A DNA stretch of 64,000 nt from Bosea vaviloviae (GTDB lineage Bacteria > Pseudomonadota > Alphaproteobacteria > Rhizobiales > Beijerinckiaceae), in NCBI RefSeq assembly GCF_001741865.1, contig NZ_CP017147.1, positions 3,277,001 to 3,341,000 of the forward strand. The letters run 5' to 3'. Made by a program: the position numbers and the translations under genes. The notes below the pieces were generated by a model that saw only the letters and a list, made by a program, of their open reading frames with translations, was not told the origin of the DNA and searched no databases. Shown here piece after piece: positions 41,782 to 50,943 of the stretch (position 1 is the first letter of the stretch; every line of letters starts with the position of its first letter).

Positions 41782-41806
41782 GGAACGAACCGGACGGCTC
41801 AGGGTT
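41782..41806 (+). promoter_or_regulatory. EcfG-like general-stress promoter
   Basis: GGAAC (41782-41786), 16 bases, GGTT (41803-41806), 25 bases before ATG 41832. Confidence 0.6.
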
Positions 41807-41831
41807 GAAGCGCTGCCGGGGAGGCGACGTC

Positions 41832-42062
41832 ATGCCGAAAGCGATTTCCACCGATGGTGCCTTGGATGGCGGGGACAATGATGCCAAGCCCGTGCCCACA
41901 CGATTCCGGCCGCTGCATGGCTTTCTAAAGTTGATCGTCGAGACTGACTCGTCTCGCTCGGTGCTCAGCCGCTTCCGAGCCGGGACGATCCTTCTCGCGC
42001 TACTCGCAGCATTTGGAGGCGTTGGGTACTTCCTGCCGGCTTTCCTCTCCCGATATTTTTGA
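41832..42062 (+). CDS. Small membrane protein of unknown function
   Basis: 76 residues from ATG 41832, with GAGG eight bases upstream and an EcfG-like promoter just before; a longer frame from 41763 would begin upstream of that promoter. One C-terminal membrane helix (AGTILLALLAAFGGVGYFLPAFL) after a polar N-terminus. No family recognised. Confidence 0.55.
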   Translation: MPKAISTDGALDGGDNDAKPVPTRFRPLHGFLKLIVETDSSRSVLSRFRAGTILLALLAAFGGVGYFLPAFLSRYF

Positions 42063-42255
42063 TGTCCTCGTTTCGCCAGATCAGCGCCTGCCTTCGTCAG
42101 AGGTCGCTGCCCAACAGCGTATACCGAGACCATCTATCTCGGGCGCTTCTAGCGGGTTGGAGATGATCTATGCTGGCACCGCGCAACACCAATTTTCGGC
42201 TCCGAGTGAGGGCCTGCCCGCCTGTGGCGTACGCAAAGGGGAAGCTGTCTAGGCC

Positions 42256-43392
42256 ATGGAATCGCGAGCTAGTCAGGCGCTGGTTGGACTGTTCACCCTC
42301 GCGGTTCTGGCTGCGCTATTCGGGTTCGTTTATTGGTTCAGTAGCGGCGGCGGCGCCGATAAGACGGAAGTTCGCCTTCTCTTCAACGACAAAGTCTCGG
42401 GCCTTGGGCGGGGTACCAACGTGCTTTTCAACGGCCTGCGCGTCGGCGAGGTGACGCAAATCAGCCTCCAGCCTGACGATCCGCGCCAAATCTATGCTGT
42501 GATCAAGGTCGCCCAGTCGACACCACTGCGCGCCGATACCCGCGCCCGCATTGAGGCTCAGGGTTTTGCCGGTGTCGTCGCCGTGCAGCTTCTCGGCGGC
42601 GACCCCAATTCGCCGGTTTTGATCGCACAAGCGGGTGAGCCCCTTCCGACCATAACCGCCGAACGCTCCGAAGATATCCTCGAGACGGCTCGCACCATCG
42701 CCAAGCGCGTCGACGACGCTCTTGGCGGCATCGAGGGGCTAGTCAAGGAAAATGCGGGCTCGATCAGCGAAACGATTAGGAACGCGGAACAATTCGCGAC
42801 TGCACTCGCCGATAGTTCCGGCGGCGTCGACAAGTTGATGAAGAGCATTGGCGCAGTCGCCGAGTTCACTGCTCCGCTTACGCAGAAGCTAGGCGCGTTC
42901 AGCCAGGAGCTAACCGAGACCATCCGCTCGGTGGATCAACAGAATATCAAGTCGGTCGTCGAAAACGTTGAGGAGTTCACCGCGACGCTGGGAGGCGCAA
43001 GTAGTGATGTCGGCAAGAGAGTGAAGGATGTCGCCTCAATTGCCGAAAAGCTCAACAGGGCCGCTGATCACGTAGAGGACGTGCTGAAGGGGGCGCAGGC
43101 CTTCCTGAACACGGCCGCGGGCCAGGACGGCCGCAATGCCTTCTCCGATATCCGCGATGTCGCGAAGTCGATCCGCGTGCTTGCCGACAACCTCGACAAG
43201 CGTACGGCAGAGATTACCGCTGAAATTAGCCGCTTAACGGGTGCTGGTCTGAGGAGTGTTGAAACCTTGACGACCGATGGCCGGCGCGCGCTAACAGGCT
43301 TTAGCCGCACCTTACGGGCAGTTGAACGGGACCCACAGCGTCTAATTTTTGGCAGTAAACCCCAGCTCCCTCAATACAATGGAGCCCGGTAG
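42256..43392 (+). CDS. MlaD-family (MCE domain) protein
   Basis: 378 residues. One N-terminal membrane helix (ALVGLFTLAVLAALFGFVYWFSSGGG), the MCE domain at about 35-120 (VRLLFNDKVSGLGRGTNVLFNGLRVGEVTQISLQPDDPRQIYAVIKV, then RIEAQGFAGVVAVQLLGG), and a long helical C-terminal region (about 140-350). MCE proteins form hexameric rings for phospholipid transport between membranes, normally with MlaE permease and MlaF ATPase; neither gene is adjacent here, so it depends on partners elsewhere. The start ATG has no strong ribosome site. Confidence 0.9.
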   Translation: MESRASQALVGLFTLAVLAALFGFVYWFSSGGGADKTEVRLLFNDKVSGLGRGTNVLFNGLRVGEVTQISLQPDDPRQIYAVIKVAQSTPLRADTRARIEAQGFAGVVAVQLLGGDPNSPVLIAQAGEPLPTITAERSEDILETARTIAKRVDDALGGIEGLVKENAGSISETIRNAEQFATALADSSGGVDKLMKSIGAVAEFTAPLTQKLGAFSQELTETIRSVDQQNIKSVVENVEEFTATLGGASSDVGKRVKDVASIAEKLNRAADHVEDVLKGAQAFLNTAAGQDGRNAFSDIRDVAKSIRVLADNLDKRTAEITAEISRLTGAGLRSVETLTTDGRRALTGFSRTLRAVERDPQRLIFGSKPQLPQYNGAR

Positions 43393-43843
43393 CTCTGACA
43401 GCCTGCGCTGCATCAGCCTTTACCGTGATGGGGAGCCGACCGAACTACGGTTACCATCGCCTCAACCGTACCCGCGATTCCTGCGTGCGGGATCGTCTCC
43501 TTCCCGCCCGTGCGTCAGAAACAACGAAATGGCCTGCTGCCGGTTTCGTGGACACCGAGATTGGGTGTTTCATGAAGCAGACGGTGGCAGATGAAAGACA
43601 TCGTGCCATCTCCCAAAGAAGGGCAATTTATGCAGGCGGTCCGTCTTGCGCCATGGATCGTTTCCGGTCGCGGCGACGGCACGCCGCCAATGTCCGAGTG
43701 GGGCGGTTTTCGACGCTGCTTGCGCAACGCGGGTCCCTTTCAGGCACTGAGGCAGTATCCGCTCCTGGCGTGCTGCTGTGCCAGAAGCGGCCCCTGGGAA
43801 GGTCCGGTTGCCGGCCTTCCCCGAAACAGGCATGTAACGCTCC
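43393..43843. other. Intergenic, 451 bases, no supported gene
   Basis: A short frame (43591-43851) could encode 86 residues but has no family signature. The stretch near 43540 (CCGGTTTCGTGGACACCGAG) resembles insertion-sequence ends of the IS3 type, but no transposase remains. Promoter of the hybrid kinase should lie here. Confidence 0.4.
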
Positions 43844-46135
43844 ATGGTTGATGAAGCTGTCTCAGGTGATGCGTTGCTCTGGCACTGGTCCGGGCGTGCA
43901 AATGAGATCACATGGACTGTTCCGGCATCCCTGGAGAGCGTCGCGGATGCGTCGCGGCTCCGAAACGGCGATGCGCAGGTCCGGCTTCCTGATCGGACGA
44001 TTGCGACGCTCAGCCAGCTCGCGCAGTCCGCAGCCCGGGACAACTCGGTCTTTGCCGGCCATATCGCTGCCGGTCCTCCCTTTCTCGCGCTCGACGGCGC
44101 TGCGGTGTTTGGCCGGTGGATCGGCCCGCTCGAAGCGGCGGGCGCGGTGTTTCCCGACGAGCCCGCCCGCGATGGCCGATCCGATGCATTGAGCCGCGCC
44201 TTGATCGAAGGCATGGAAGCCCTGCCGGAAGCCTTCGTGCTCTATGATGCGGAAGACCGGATGCTGATCTGCAATGCGCAGTACAAGCGCCTCTACCCCG
44301 CGGTCGCCGATCTCATGAAGCCAGGGCTCTATTTCCCGGATCTGGTGCGCGAAAGCGTGCGCCGTGGCGTCTTCAAGATCAGCGATGACGAGGACAACTG
44401 GGTCGAGCGCCGCATCTCCTTCCACAGGACCGGTATCGGCTTCTTCGAGCAGCAGCTCGCCGATGGGCGCTGGATCCAGGTCAGCGAAAGGCGCACCCCC
44501 TCTGGCGGCACGACCAGCATCCGCGCCGACATCACCGTGCTCAAGGCGCGCGAGCGCGATCTCAGGGCCGCCCGCGCCAGGGCCGAGGCGGAGATCGCCA
44601 TGCGCACCCAATTCATCACCAAGGTCGGGCACGAACTGCGCAATCCGCTGAACGTGATCTACGGCATCGCGCAACTCCTGGCCGAGGAGACGATGCCGAA
44701 GCGGCACCAGGCGATGATCCAGAACCTTGTCGGCGCATCCCGCGCGATGCGCGATGTCCTGAACGACATCCTCGACATCGCAAGCATCACCTCGGGCCGC
44801 GTCGCCATCCAGTGCGAGATCGTCGAAAGTCATCCTTTGCTTCAGGAGATCGCCGGCCTTGCGCGGACCATGGCGAAGCAGAAGGGCCTGACCTTCCATG
44901 CCCGCATCAGCCCCGACACATTGATGCCGGTCTGGTCGGATCCCCGGCGTCTGCGGCAGATCTTCTTCAATCTGCTGAGCAATGCGTTCAAATACACCTC
45001 GTCCGGCGCGATCTCGCTGCGGGCATCCGTCCGCCACAACGCCCGCGGCGGCCCGGTTCTGCGCGTCACCATCACCGATTCCGGTCCCGGCATCGACAAG
45101 GATCGCTCGCGCCGCCCCTTTGCGGCCTATGGCAGGCACAAGGACCATGTCGCCTCGGGAATCGAAGGCCTTGGATTGGGATTGGCGATCAGCGAGGAAC
45201 TGGCGGAGGCCATCGGCGCCCAGCTGGGGCTGGCGCCCGGCCGCCATCGCGGGACGCGGGCCTGGGTCGATGTCCCCCTCGCCAGCCTCGGCGAAATGCA
45301 CCAGCCGAAGACGCCAATCGCTTCGGACGCCAACATCCGCGCCGGCGGCCCGCCGCTCGATGTCCTGGTCGTCGATGACGAGCCGATCAACCTGATCGTC
45401 GCCGAGGCGCTGCTGAAAAAGCTCGGTCACAGGGTGACGACCGCGCTCGACGGCCGCGCGGGCATCGCCGCCTTGGAGCAGCGTTCCTATGACGCGGTCC
45501 TTCTCGACATCTCGATGCAGGACATGTCCGGCATCGATGTCGCCCGGTGGATCGTCAATGCGCGGCCGGCAGTGGGCCGGCCAGCCATCATCGCCATGAC
45601 CGGAAACGTGCTGCCCGCCGACATCGAGACCTATTACGCGGCAGGCTTCACCGGCTTCGTCGAGAAGCCCGTCGGCCTGGAGCAATTGGCGGAAACGCTG
45701 ACGGCAACGCGCGATTTCGCGCAGGGTATCGGCGTGCTGCAGCCGAAGGATCGCCTGCGCTTTTCCGAGCGGGCGGACAGCCTCGGCGATTTCGACACCT
45801 CCAGCCTCGACCGCATGGTCGGAGATATCGGGCCGGAGAATGTCCAGGCGATCGTCGTCGCGGGCACGGCGACCTTCCGGCAGGCCGCCGAGGCGCTGGC
45901 GCAACCCTCGGGCGATGCGGGCGAACTCGGAAAGCTGATGCACAAGGTTCACGCAGCCGCCGGCCTTTTCGGCTTCCACGAGCTGTCGGACAGAACCCTG
46001 CGCCCCATCGCGGACGCAGACGGCGTCCTATCGCAACGCCAGAGCCGGCTTCTGATCGACTGCCTCACCGACGCGATCGCGCGGATGGTGGACTATGCGT
46101 CGCGTCTCGATGAACGCCCAGTGCTTCCAGCCTGA
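43844..46135 (+). CDS. Hybrid sensor histidine kinase (PAS-HisKA-HATPase-REC-Hpt)
   Basis: 763 residues, no membrane helix. An unassigned N-terminus (1-115) is followed by a PAS domain (LPEAFVLYDAEDRMLICNAQYKRLYP, about 125-235), HisKA with H263 in KVGHELRNPLN, HATPase (NLLSNAFKYTSSG, ITDSGPGI, GLGLGLAISEELAEA), a receiver with D555 in VLLDISMQ, and a C-terminal Hpt-like domain with H700 in LMHKVHAAAGLFGFHEL. This is a complete His-Asp-His chain. The neighbouring OmpR-type regulator is the likely final acceptor; the two genes converge and overlap by 43 bases. Confidence 0.93.
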   Translation: MVDEAVSGDALLWHWSGRANEITWTVPASLESVADASRLRNGDAQVRLPDRTIATLSQLAQSAARDNSVFAGHIAAGPPFLALDGAAVFGRWIGPLEAAGAVFPDEPARDGRSDALSRALIEGMEALPEAFVLYDAEDRMLICNAQYKRLYPAVADLMKPGLYFPDLVRESVRRGVFKISDDEDNWVERRISFHRTGIGFFEQQLADGRWIQVSERRTPSGGTTSIRADITVLKARERDLRAARARAEAEIAMRTQFITKVGHELRNPLNVIYGIAQLLAEETMPKRHQAMIQNLVGASRAMRDVLNDILDIASITSGRVAIQCEIVESHPLLQEIAGLARTMAKQKGLTFHARISPDTLMPVWSDPRRLRQIFFNLLSNAFKYTSSGAISLRASVRHNARGGPVLRVTITDSGPGIDKDRSRRPFAAYGRHKDHVASGIEGLGLGLAISEELAEAIGAQLGLAPGRHRGTRAWVDVPLASLGEMHQPKTPIASDANIRAGGPPLDVLVVDDEPINLIVAEALLKKLGHRVTTALDGRAGIAALEQRSYDAVLLDISMQDMSGIDVARWIVNARPAVGRPAIIAMTGNVLPADIETYYAAGFTGFVEKPVGLEQLAETLTATRDFAQGIGVLQPKDRLRFSERADSLGDFDTSSLDRMVGDIGPENVQAIVVAGTATFRQAAEALAQPSGDAGELGKLMHKVHAAAGLFGFHELSDRTLRPIADADGVLSQRQSRLLIDCLTDAIARMVDYASRLDERPVLPA

Positions 46136-46827
46136 AGCCGCGGCGTGGTTTCGAGCTTGTAGCCATAGCCGCGGACCGTCTTCAGCAAGGCGGCGTCGAG
46201 CCCGGCCTCGGCCAGCTTTCTGCGCAGGCGCGAAATCCTGATGTCGATGGCGCGCTCGGTTTCCGGCGCATCGCCACTGGTTACGGCATCGATCATCTGG
46301 GCGCGCGTCAGAACGCGATCCGGGCTTCGCGCCAGCACGGCCAGCATCGCGAATTCGACCGCGCTCAGATCGATCCGGTCGCCGGCGCCGTTGAGCAGGG
46401 TGCGGCCCGCCAGATCGAGCTCCCCGCCGGCGCAACCCAGACGTATGGCGGGATTTTTGTCCTGCCGCTCGCCGCGGCGCAGGATGTTGTTGAGACGCAG
46501 CACGAGCTCGCGCGGCTCGAACGGCTTGGTGATGAAGTCATCCGCGCCGATTTCCAGCGCCAGCAGCCGGTCTTCCGCACCATGGCGCCCCGTAACCACG
46601 ACGATCGGGATAGACGACCGCGCCCGCACCATGCGCGTCAGCACGATGCCGTCCTCGTCAGGCAGGTTGAGATCGATGATGACGGCGTCCCAGCTCTCGC
46701 GATCCAGCCGCTTCAGCCCAGCCTCCGCCGAGCCCACTCTCTCGGTGAGGTAGCTCGCCGTCTTGAAATAGGCGGCGAGAAGAATGCCGAAGGTGTCGTC
46801 ATCCTCGATGAGCAGCAGTCGCTTGAT
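46093..46827 (-). CDS. OmpR/PhoB-type response regulator, possible ATC start
   Basis: Receiver with D52 in VIIDLNLPDEDG, KPF motif (FITKPFEPREL), then a winged-helix effector (RIDLSAVEFAMLAVLARSPDRVLTRAQMIDAV, RAIDIRISRLRRKLAEAG, LKTVRGYGYKLE). The family begins M-K-R-L-L-L-I-E-D-D; here that position reads I-K-R-L-L-L-I-E-D-D with codon ATC at 46827-46825, and GGGAGG stands six bases before it. No ATG or GTG is in frame nearby; the first in-frame alternative is TTG 46866, adding 13 residues and without a ribosome site. Divergent from the ABC-transporter operon, which it probably controls. Confidence 0.88.
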   Translation of the reverse strand: MKRLLLIEDDDTFGILLAAYFKTASYLTERVGSAEAGLKRLDRESWDAVIIDLNLPDEDGIVLTRMVRARSSIPIVVVTGRHGAEDRLLALEIGADDFITKPFEPRELVLRLNNILRRGERQDKNPAIRLGCAGGELDLAGRTLLNGAGDRIDLSAVEFAMLAVLARSPDRVLTRAQMIDAVTSGDAPETERAIDIRISRLRRKLAEAGLDAALLKTVRGYGYKLETTPRLQAGSTGRSSRRDA

Positions 46828-46982
46828 CGTACGCCTCCCGTTTTGGGCGCTGCGAGGCTGAAACAATCGTGAAGCAATTACAACGCATTCGTGAAGCGCG
46901 CCACGGTTAGCTTGCAGGTTCACACCCCGAAGGGTGAAGGAATGCGGGCCGCCGACAGCGGCCCCAGTCAAGGGGAATAACC

Positions 46983-48044
46983 GTGTCGGATCATCATCTT
47001 GCGGCGGACGGTCTCGACCGTCGGCGCCTTCTTGGGCTTGGGTCGGCCGCCGCCCTGGGCGCGATGCTGCCCACGCCTTCGCAGGCGCAGAGCGGCGATC
47101 TGGTCGTCTCGAACTGGGGCGGCGACTGGAACGAACGCATCGTGAAGGGGTTTGAGGCTCCGGCCTTCGGTTCCTCGCCGCTGCGCATCGTCCATGACCT
47201 CGCGCCGGTGCCAGAGCGCAAGGCCAAGCTCCTCGCCGAGCGCCGGCTGCCGCGCGGCACTGTCGACGTGACCTGGCTCAGCGATGCCGACGCCTATGAA
47301 ATGAACGCGCAGGGCGCGCTCGAGACGCTCGACGTCTCGCGTATCCCGAGCCATGGCAGCATCAATGAGAAGTTCCGGCTGCCCTATCTCGTGCCCTGCA
47401 TCTATGGCGGCGTGGTGATCCTCTACAATCCCGCCAAGATCCCCGTGCCTCCGACAAGCTTCGCGGATCTGTGGAACCCGAAATATGCCGGCCGCGTCGG
47501 GCTGATGGACCAGATCTACTTCAACTACATCTATGCCGCCGCGCTCTCCCATGGCGGCTCGATGGGCGATGTCGGCAAAGCCTTCCCGGCGCTGCTCGAT
47601 ATGAAGAAGGCGGTCCAACCCCGGCTCTATCCCTCGCACCAGGCTCTCGCCGCCGCCTTCAAGGATGAGGAGATCTGGATCTCGGCCAATTACAGCGCCC
47701 GCGCGGTGCAATGGGAGGTCGAAGGCCTGCCGATCCGCTGGTCCTACCCCCGGGAAGGCGCGGTCTTCGTCTCGTTCGGAGCCGGCATTCCCAAGCGCGC
47801 CCGCAATGTCGACGGTGCCTATAAATATCTCGACGCGATGCTGCAGCCCAAGCCGATGGGCGCGATCGCGGAGGCGACCTCCTATTCAGTGGCGACCGGC
47901 AACGCCGAACTCGCCCCCGATATGCGCAAGCGCCTCGAATTCACGCCCGAGCAGATCGCCAAGCTGAACTTCGTCGATTACCCCTACGCCGCGAAAAGCG
48001 ATCCGAAATGGGTCGAATGGTGGAACAAGGAGTTCAAGGCTTGA
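46983..48044 (+). CDS. ABC importer solute-binding protein, polyamine/Fe(III) type
   Basis: 353 residues from GTG 46983 (AGGGG upstream). A twin-arginine-like signal (DRRRLLGLGSAAALGAM) ends near SQAQ. Core motifs of PotD-like binding proteins: DLVVSNWGGDWNERIVKGFEA, DVTWLSDADAYEMNAQG, VPCIYGGVVILYNPAKI, SFADLWNPKYAGRVGL. Ligand not predictable; PotD relatives bind polyamines, choline-type or opine-type compounds. First gene of the five-gene operon. Confidence 0.92.
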   Translation: MSDHHLAADGLDRRRLLGLGSAAALGAMLPTPSQAQSGDLVVSNWGGDWNERIVKGFEAPAFGSSPLRIVHDLAPVPERKAKLLAERRLPRGTVDVTWLSDADAYEMNAQGALETLDVSRIPSHGSINEKFRLPYLVPCIYGGVVILYNPAKIPVPPTSFADLWNPKYAGRVGLMDQIYFNYIYAAALSHGGSMGDVGKAFPALLDMKKAVQPRLYPSHQALAAAFKDEEIWISANYSARAVQWEVEGLPIRWSYPREGAVFVSFGAGIPKRARNVDGAYKYLDAMLQPKPMGAIAEATSYSVATGNAELAPDMRKRLEFTPEQIAKLNFVDYPYAAKSDPKWVEWWNKEFKA

Positions 48045-48937
48045 CCCTGGCCTTGGACACCTCTGCGCCGAGCCTTTCGCGGCGCCCCGCCCGCCGGTTC
48101 AGTGCCGGCTGGCTCCTGCTCCCGAGCCTGACCCTGGTGCTGGCAGGCCTTGTCCTGCCCCTCGTCATGATGGGGCGGACGAGCCTGGCGGTGTTCGATC
48201 CCGGCCAGGTCGCCAACGAGGGGCTGACGCTGGAGAACTACACGCGCTTCTTCGGCGATCCGTTCTATCTGTGGATTCTCGCGCGCACCTTGACGGTCGC
48301 GGCCTCCTGCACATTGGTCTGCCTGGTGCTGGGCCTGCCCGCGGCCTACATCCTGACGCGCCTGACGAGCCCGGGCCTGAAGACCGCGCTGATCCTGGCG
48401 ACGATCATCCCGCTGTTGATGGGCAATGCCGTGCGCGCCGCCGGCTGGATGGTGCTGCTCTCGGATCGTGGACTGGTCAATTCGGCGCTGCTTTACACCG
48501 GCATCATCGTCGAGCCTGTCCGCATTCTCTATACGGGCACCGCGGTCGTGATCGGCCTCATCGCCGTGCTCCTGCCCTTCATGATCATCTCGCTGCAGAG
48601 CGTCTTCGAGGGCATCGGCGAAATCTACGAGGAGGCGGCGCTCAGCCTCGGCGCCCGGCCCTGGGCGATGTTCTTTCGCGTGCTGCTGCCGCTGGCGATG
48701 CCCGGCATCTTCTCCGGCTGCCTGCTCTGCTTCGTACTGGCCGTGAACGCCTATGCGACGCCCGTGCTGATCGGCGGCCCGTCCTTCCAAATGATGGCGC
48801 CGAAGGTCTATGAGCAGGCCATCAAGGTCTATAACTGGCCTTTCGCGGCGAGCCTCGCCTTCATCCTGATGGGCGTCACCTTCGCGCTGACCGTGCTGTC
48901 GAGCGTCACGCTGCGCAAGCGCTACGGGATGGTGTGA
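48041..48937 (+). CDS. ABC importer permease 1 (PotB type)
   Basis: 298 residues from a TTG that overlaps the upstream stop by four bases, with AAGGAG eight bases before. Six helices (LLLPSLTLVLAGLVLPLVMM; ILARTLTVAASCTLVCLVLG; and others) and the ATPase-coupling EAA loop EEAALSLGARPWAMFFRVLLPLAMPG. Partner of permease 2. Confidence 0.93.
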   Translation: MTLALDTSAPSLSRRPARRFSAGWLLLPSLTLVLAGLVLPLVMMGRTSLAVFDPGQVANEGLTLENYTRFFGDPFYLWILARTLTVAASCTLVCLVLGLPAAYILTRLTSPGLKTALILATIIPLLMGNAVRAAGWMVLLSDRGLVNSALLYTGIIVEPVRILYTGTAVVIGLIAVLLPFMIISLQSVFEGIGEIYEEAALSLGARPWAMFFRVLLPLAMPGIFSGCLLCFVLAVNAYATPVLIGGPSFQMMAPKVYEQAIKVYNWPFAASLAFILMGVTFALTVLSSVTLRKRYGMV

Positions 48938-48939
48938 CG

Positions 48940-49764
48940 ATGCGGCGCGCCACTCCGGCAAGGTTCGACAGCTTTCGTCCCGCCATGATCCTCGGCTCCG
49001 CCATCGCCTTCGTGGCGGTGCTGGCGCCGCTCGTCGCGGTGATCTGGGTCAGCTTCTTCAAGAACAAGATCATCGGCTTTCCGCCGAGCGGCTACACGCT
49101 CGATTGGTATCTTGCCGCCTGGGAGATGACCCGGTTTCGCGACGGCTTCGTCACCAGCCTGCAGCTCGGCATGGTGGCGACGCTGGTCAGCCTGCTGGTC
49201 GGCGTTCCCGCCTCCGTCGTGCTGGCGCGGGGCGATTTCCCCGGGCGGGAAGCGATCCAGGCCTTGCTGCTTGCGCCGTTGATCGTGCCGGGCATCGTCG
49301 CGGGCGCCGCCTTCTACATGTTCCTGATCGAGATCGAGGTCGTGACCGGCGTCCAGATCGCGATGACCTTTTCGGGCCTCGCGATCGCCCACAGCCTCAT
49401 CGCTCTGCCCTGGACGGTCAGGCTCGTCACGGCCTCGCTGCTGGGAGCCGACCGCCAGCTCGAGGAAGCGGCGCTCACCATGGGAGCCCGGCCGCTCAAA
49501 GCCTTCTGGCGCGTGACCTGGCCGGTGATCCGGCCCGGTGTCGTGGCGGGCGGGCTGTTCTCCTTCGTGGTCTCCTTCGTCGACCTCGAGAAGTCCCTGT
49601 TCCTGGTGGGGCCCGGCACCACCACGCTGCCCATCGCCATCGTGAACTATCTGGAGTGGAGCATCGATCCCACGATCGCGGCCGTCGCCACCGTCCAGAT
49701 CGTCCTCATCGCGGCCGGGCTCGTGGTCACGGACCGCTATTTCAAGCTCACGCGCGCATTCTGA
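48940..49764 (+). CDS. ABC importer permease 2 (PotC type)
   Basis: 274 residues from ATG 48940 (GTG 48934 is an alternative). Six helices (AMILGSAIAFVAVLAPLVAVIWVSFF; AIQALLLAPLIVPGIVAGAAFYMFLI) and the EAA loop LEEAALTMGARPLKAFWRVTWPVIRPG. Forms the membrane channel with permease 1. Confidence 0.93.
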   Translation: MRRATPARFDSFRPAMILGSAIAFVAVLAPLVAVIWVSFFKNKIIGFPPSGYTLDWYLAAWEMTRFRDGFVTSLQLGMVATLVSLLVGVPASVVLARGDFPGREAIQALLLAPLIVPGIVAGAAFYMFLIEIEVVTGVQIAMTFSGLAIAHSLIALPWTVRLVTASLLGADRQLEEAALTMGARPLKAFWRVTWPVIRPGVVAGGLFSFVVSFVDLEKSLFLVGPGTTTLPIAIVNYLEWSIDPTIAAVATVQIVLIAAGLVVTDRYFKLTRAF

Positions 49765-49774
49765 GAAAGCGTCG

Positions 49775-50836
49775 ATGTCAAAGATCACACTTCGCGACCT
49801 AACCAAGCGCTATGGCAGCCTGACCACGGTCGACAAGGTCTCGCTCGAGATCGCGCAGGGCGAGTTCATCGCCTTCCTCGGCCCCTCCGGCTGCGGCAAG
49901 ACGACGACGCTGCGCATGATCGCGGGCCTCGCCTTCGCCAGCGAGGGCAGCATCCATTTCGGCGACCGCGACGTCACGGTCCTGCCGCCCTATCTGCGCG
50001 ATGCCGGCCTGGTCTTCCAGGGCTACGCGCTCTTCCCGCATATGAGCGTCGCCCAGAACGTCGCCTTCGGGCTGGAGATGCGCAAGGTCGGCCGCGAGGA
50101 GACGCAAGCGCGCGTCATCGAGGCCTTGTCCCTCGTCAAGCTCGATCATCTGGCGGACAGGCTTCCCAAGCAGCTCTCCGGCGGCCAGCAGCAGCGCGTC
50201 GCTCTGGCGCGCGCCATCGTCTACCAGCCGGAAGTCCTGCTCCTCGACGAGCCTCTGTCGGCGCTGGACGCCAGGCTGAGGCACGAGGTCAGGACCGACC
50301 TGCGGCGTCTCCAGTCGAAGCTCGGTCTCACCACCATCTTCGTCACGCATGACCAGGACGAGGCGATGAGCGTGGCCGACAGGATCGTGGTGATGTCGGC
50401 CGGCAAGGTCGAGCAGATCGGCACGCCTCACGAGATCTATGAGGCGCCGGCGAGCCGCTTCGTCGCCGAGTTCATCGGCCTGGCGAATTTCATGGAGGGC
50501 GACCTGGCCGCACCGGACCGCTTCCGCGCCAGCAGCGGCGAAACACTGACCATCACGGCCGATGCGCGTCGCGCCGGCGCCTCGACCATCGCGATCCGCC
50601 CCGAACGGATCAGCCTGCACCGGCCCGCCGTGGCTGTTCTCGCGGATAACCAGATGGCCGCGACCGTCGAGGCGGTCTCCTATCGCGGGGCGCTGACCGA
50701 ATTCATCGTCCGCAGCGATGCCGGCCAGCGCCTGATCGCCCACAAGCAGAACCAGGATATCGCGCAGAGCGAGCTTCCCCGGCCAGGCGACCGTGTGGTC
50801 GCGGCCTGGTCGGCGGCGGCGACCCGCGCCTTCTGA
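49775..50836 (+). CDS. ABC importer ATP-binding protein (PotA type)
   Basis: 353 residues. Walker A GPSGCGKTT (about 36-44), Q loop LVFQGYALFPHMSV, signature LSGGQQQRVALARA, Walker B VLLLDEPLSALD, and H-loop VTHDQDEA; residues about 275-350 form the TOBE domain (TIAIRPERISL, GDRVVAAWS). Energises the permease pair. Confidence 0.95.
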   Translation: MSKITLRDLTKRYGSLTTVDKVSLEIAQGEFIAFLGPSGCGKTTTLRMIAGLAFASEGSIHFGDRDVTVLPPYLRDAGLVFQGYALFPHMSVAQNVAFGLEMRKVGREETQARVIEALSLVKLDHLADRLPKQLSGGQQQRVALARAIVYQPEVLLLDEPLSALDARLRHEVRTDLRRLQSKLGLTTIFVTHDQDEAMSVADRIVVMSAGKVEQIGTPHEIYEAPASRFVAEFIGLANFMEGDLAAPDRFRASSGETLTITADARRAGASTIAIRPERISLHRPAVAVLADNQMAATVEAVSYRGALTEFIVRSDAGQRLIAHKQNQDIAQSELPRPGDRVVAAWSAAATRAF

Positions 50837-50943
50837 GACTTTGCGGGACCGGCAGGGATGACGGGCGCGCGGCGAGGGGCTGCGCCCGAACGAGGATGCG
50901 CGCGCAAGACGCGTACTGGGACGAAACCGCTTCGAGGCGCGTG

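Noticed and set aside
43591..43851. 86-codon frame before the hybrid kinase
   Set aside because: No family signature, and it overlaps the kinase start; not enough to call a gene.
43862..45979. 705-codon minus-strand open frame opposite the hybrid kinase
   Set aside because: Shadow of the kinase; no recognisable domain.
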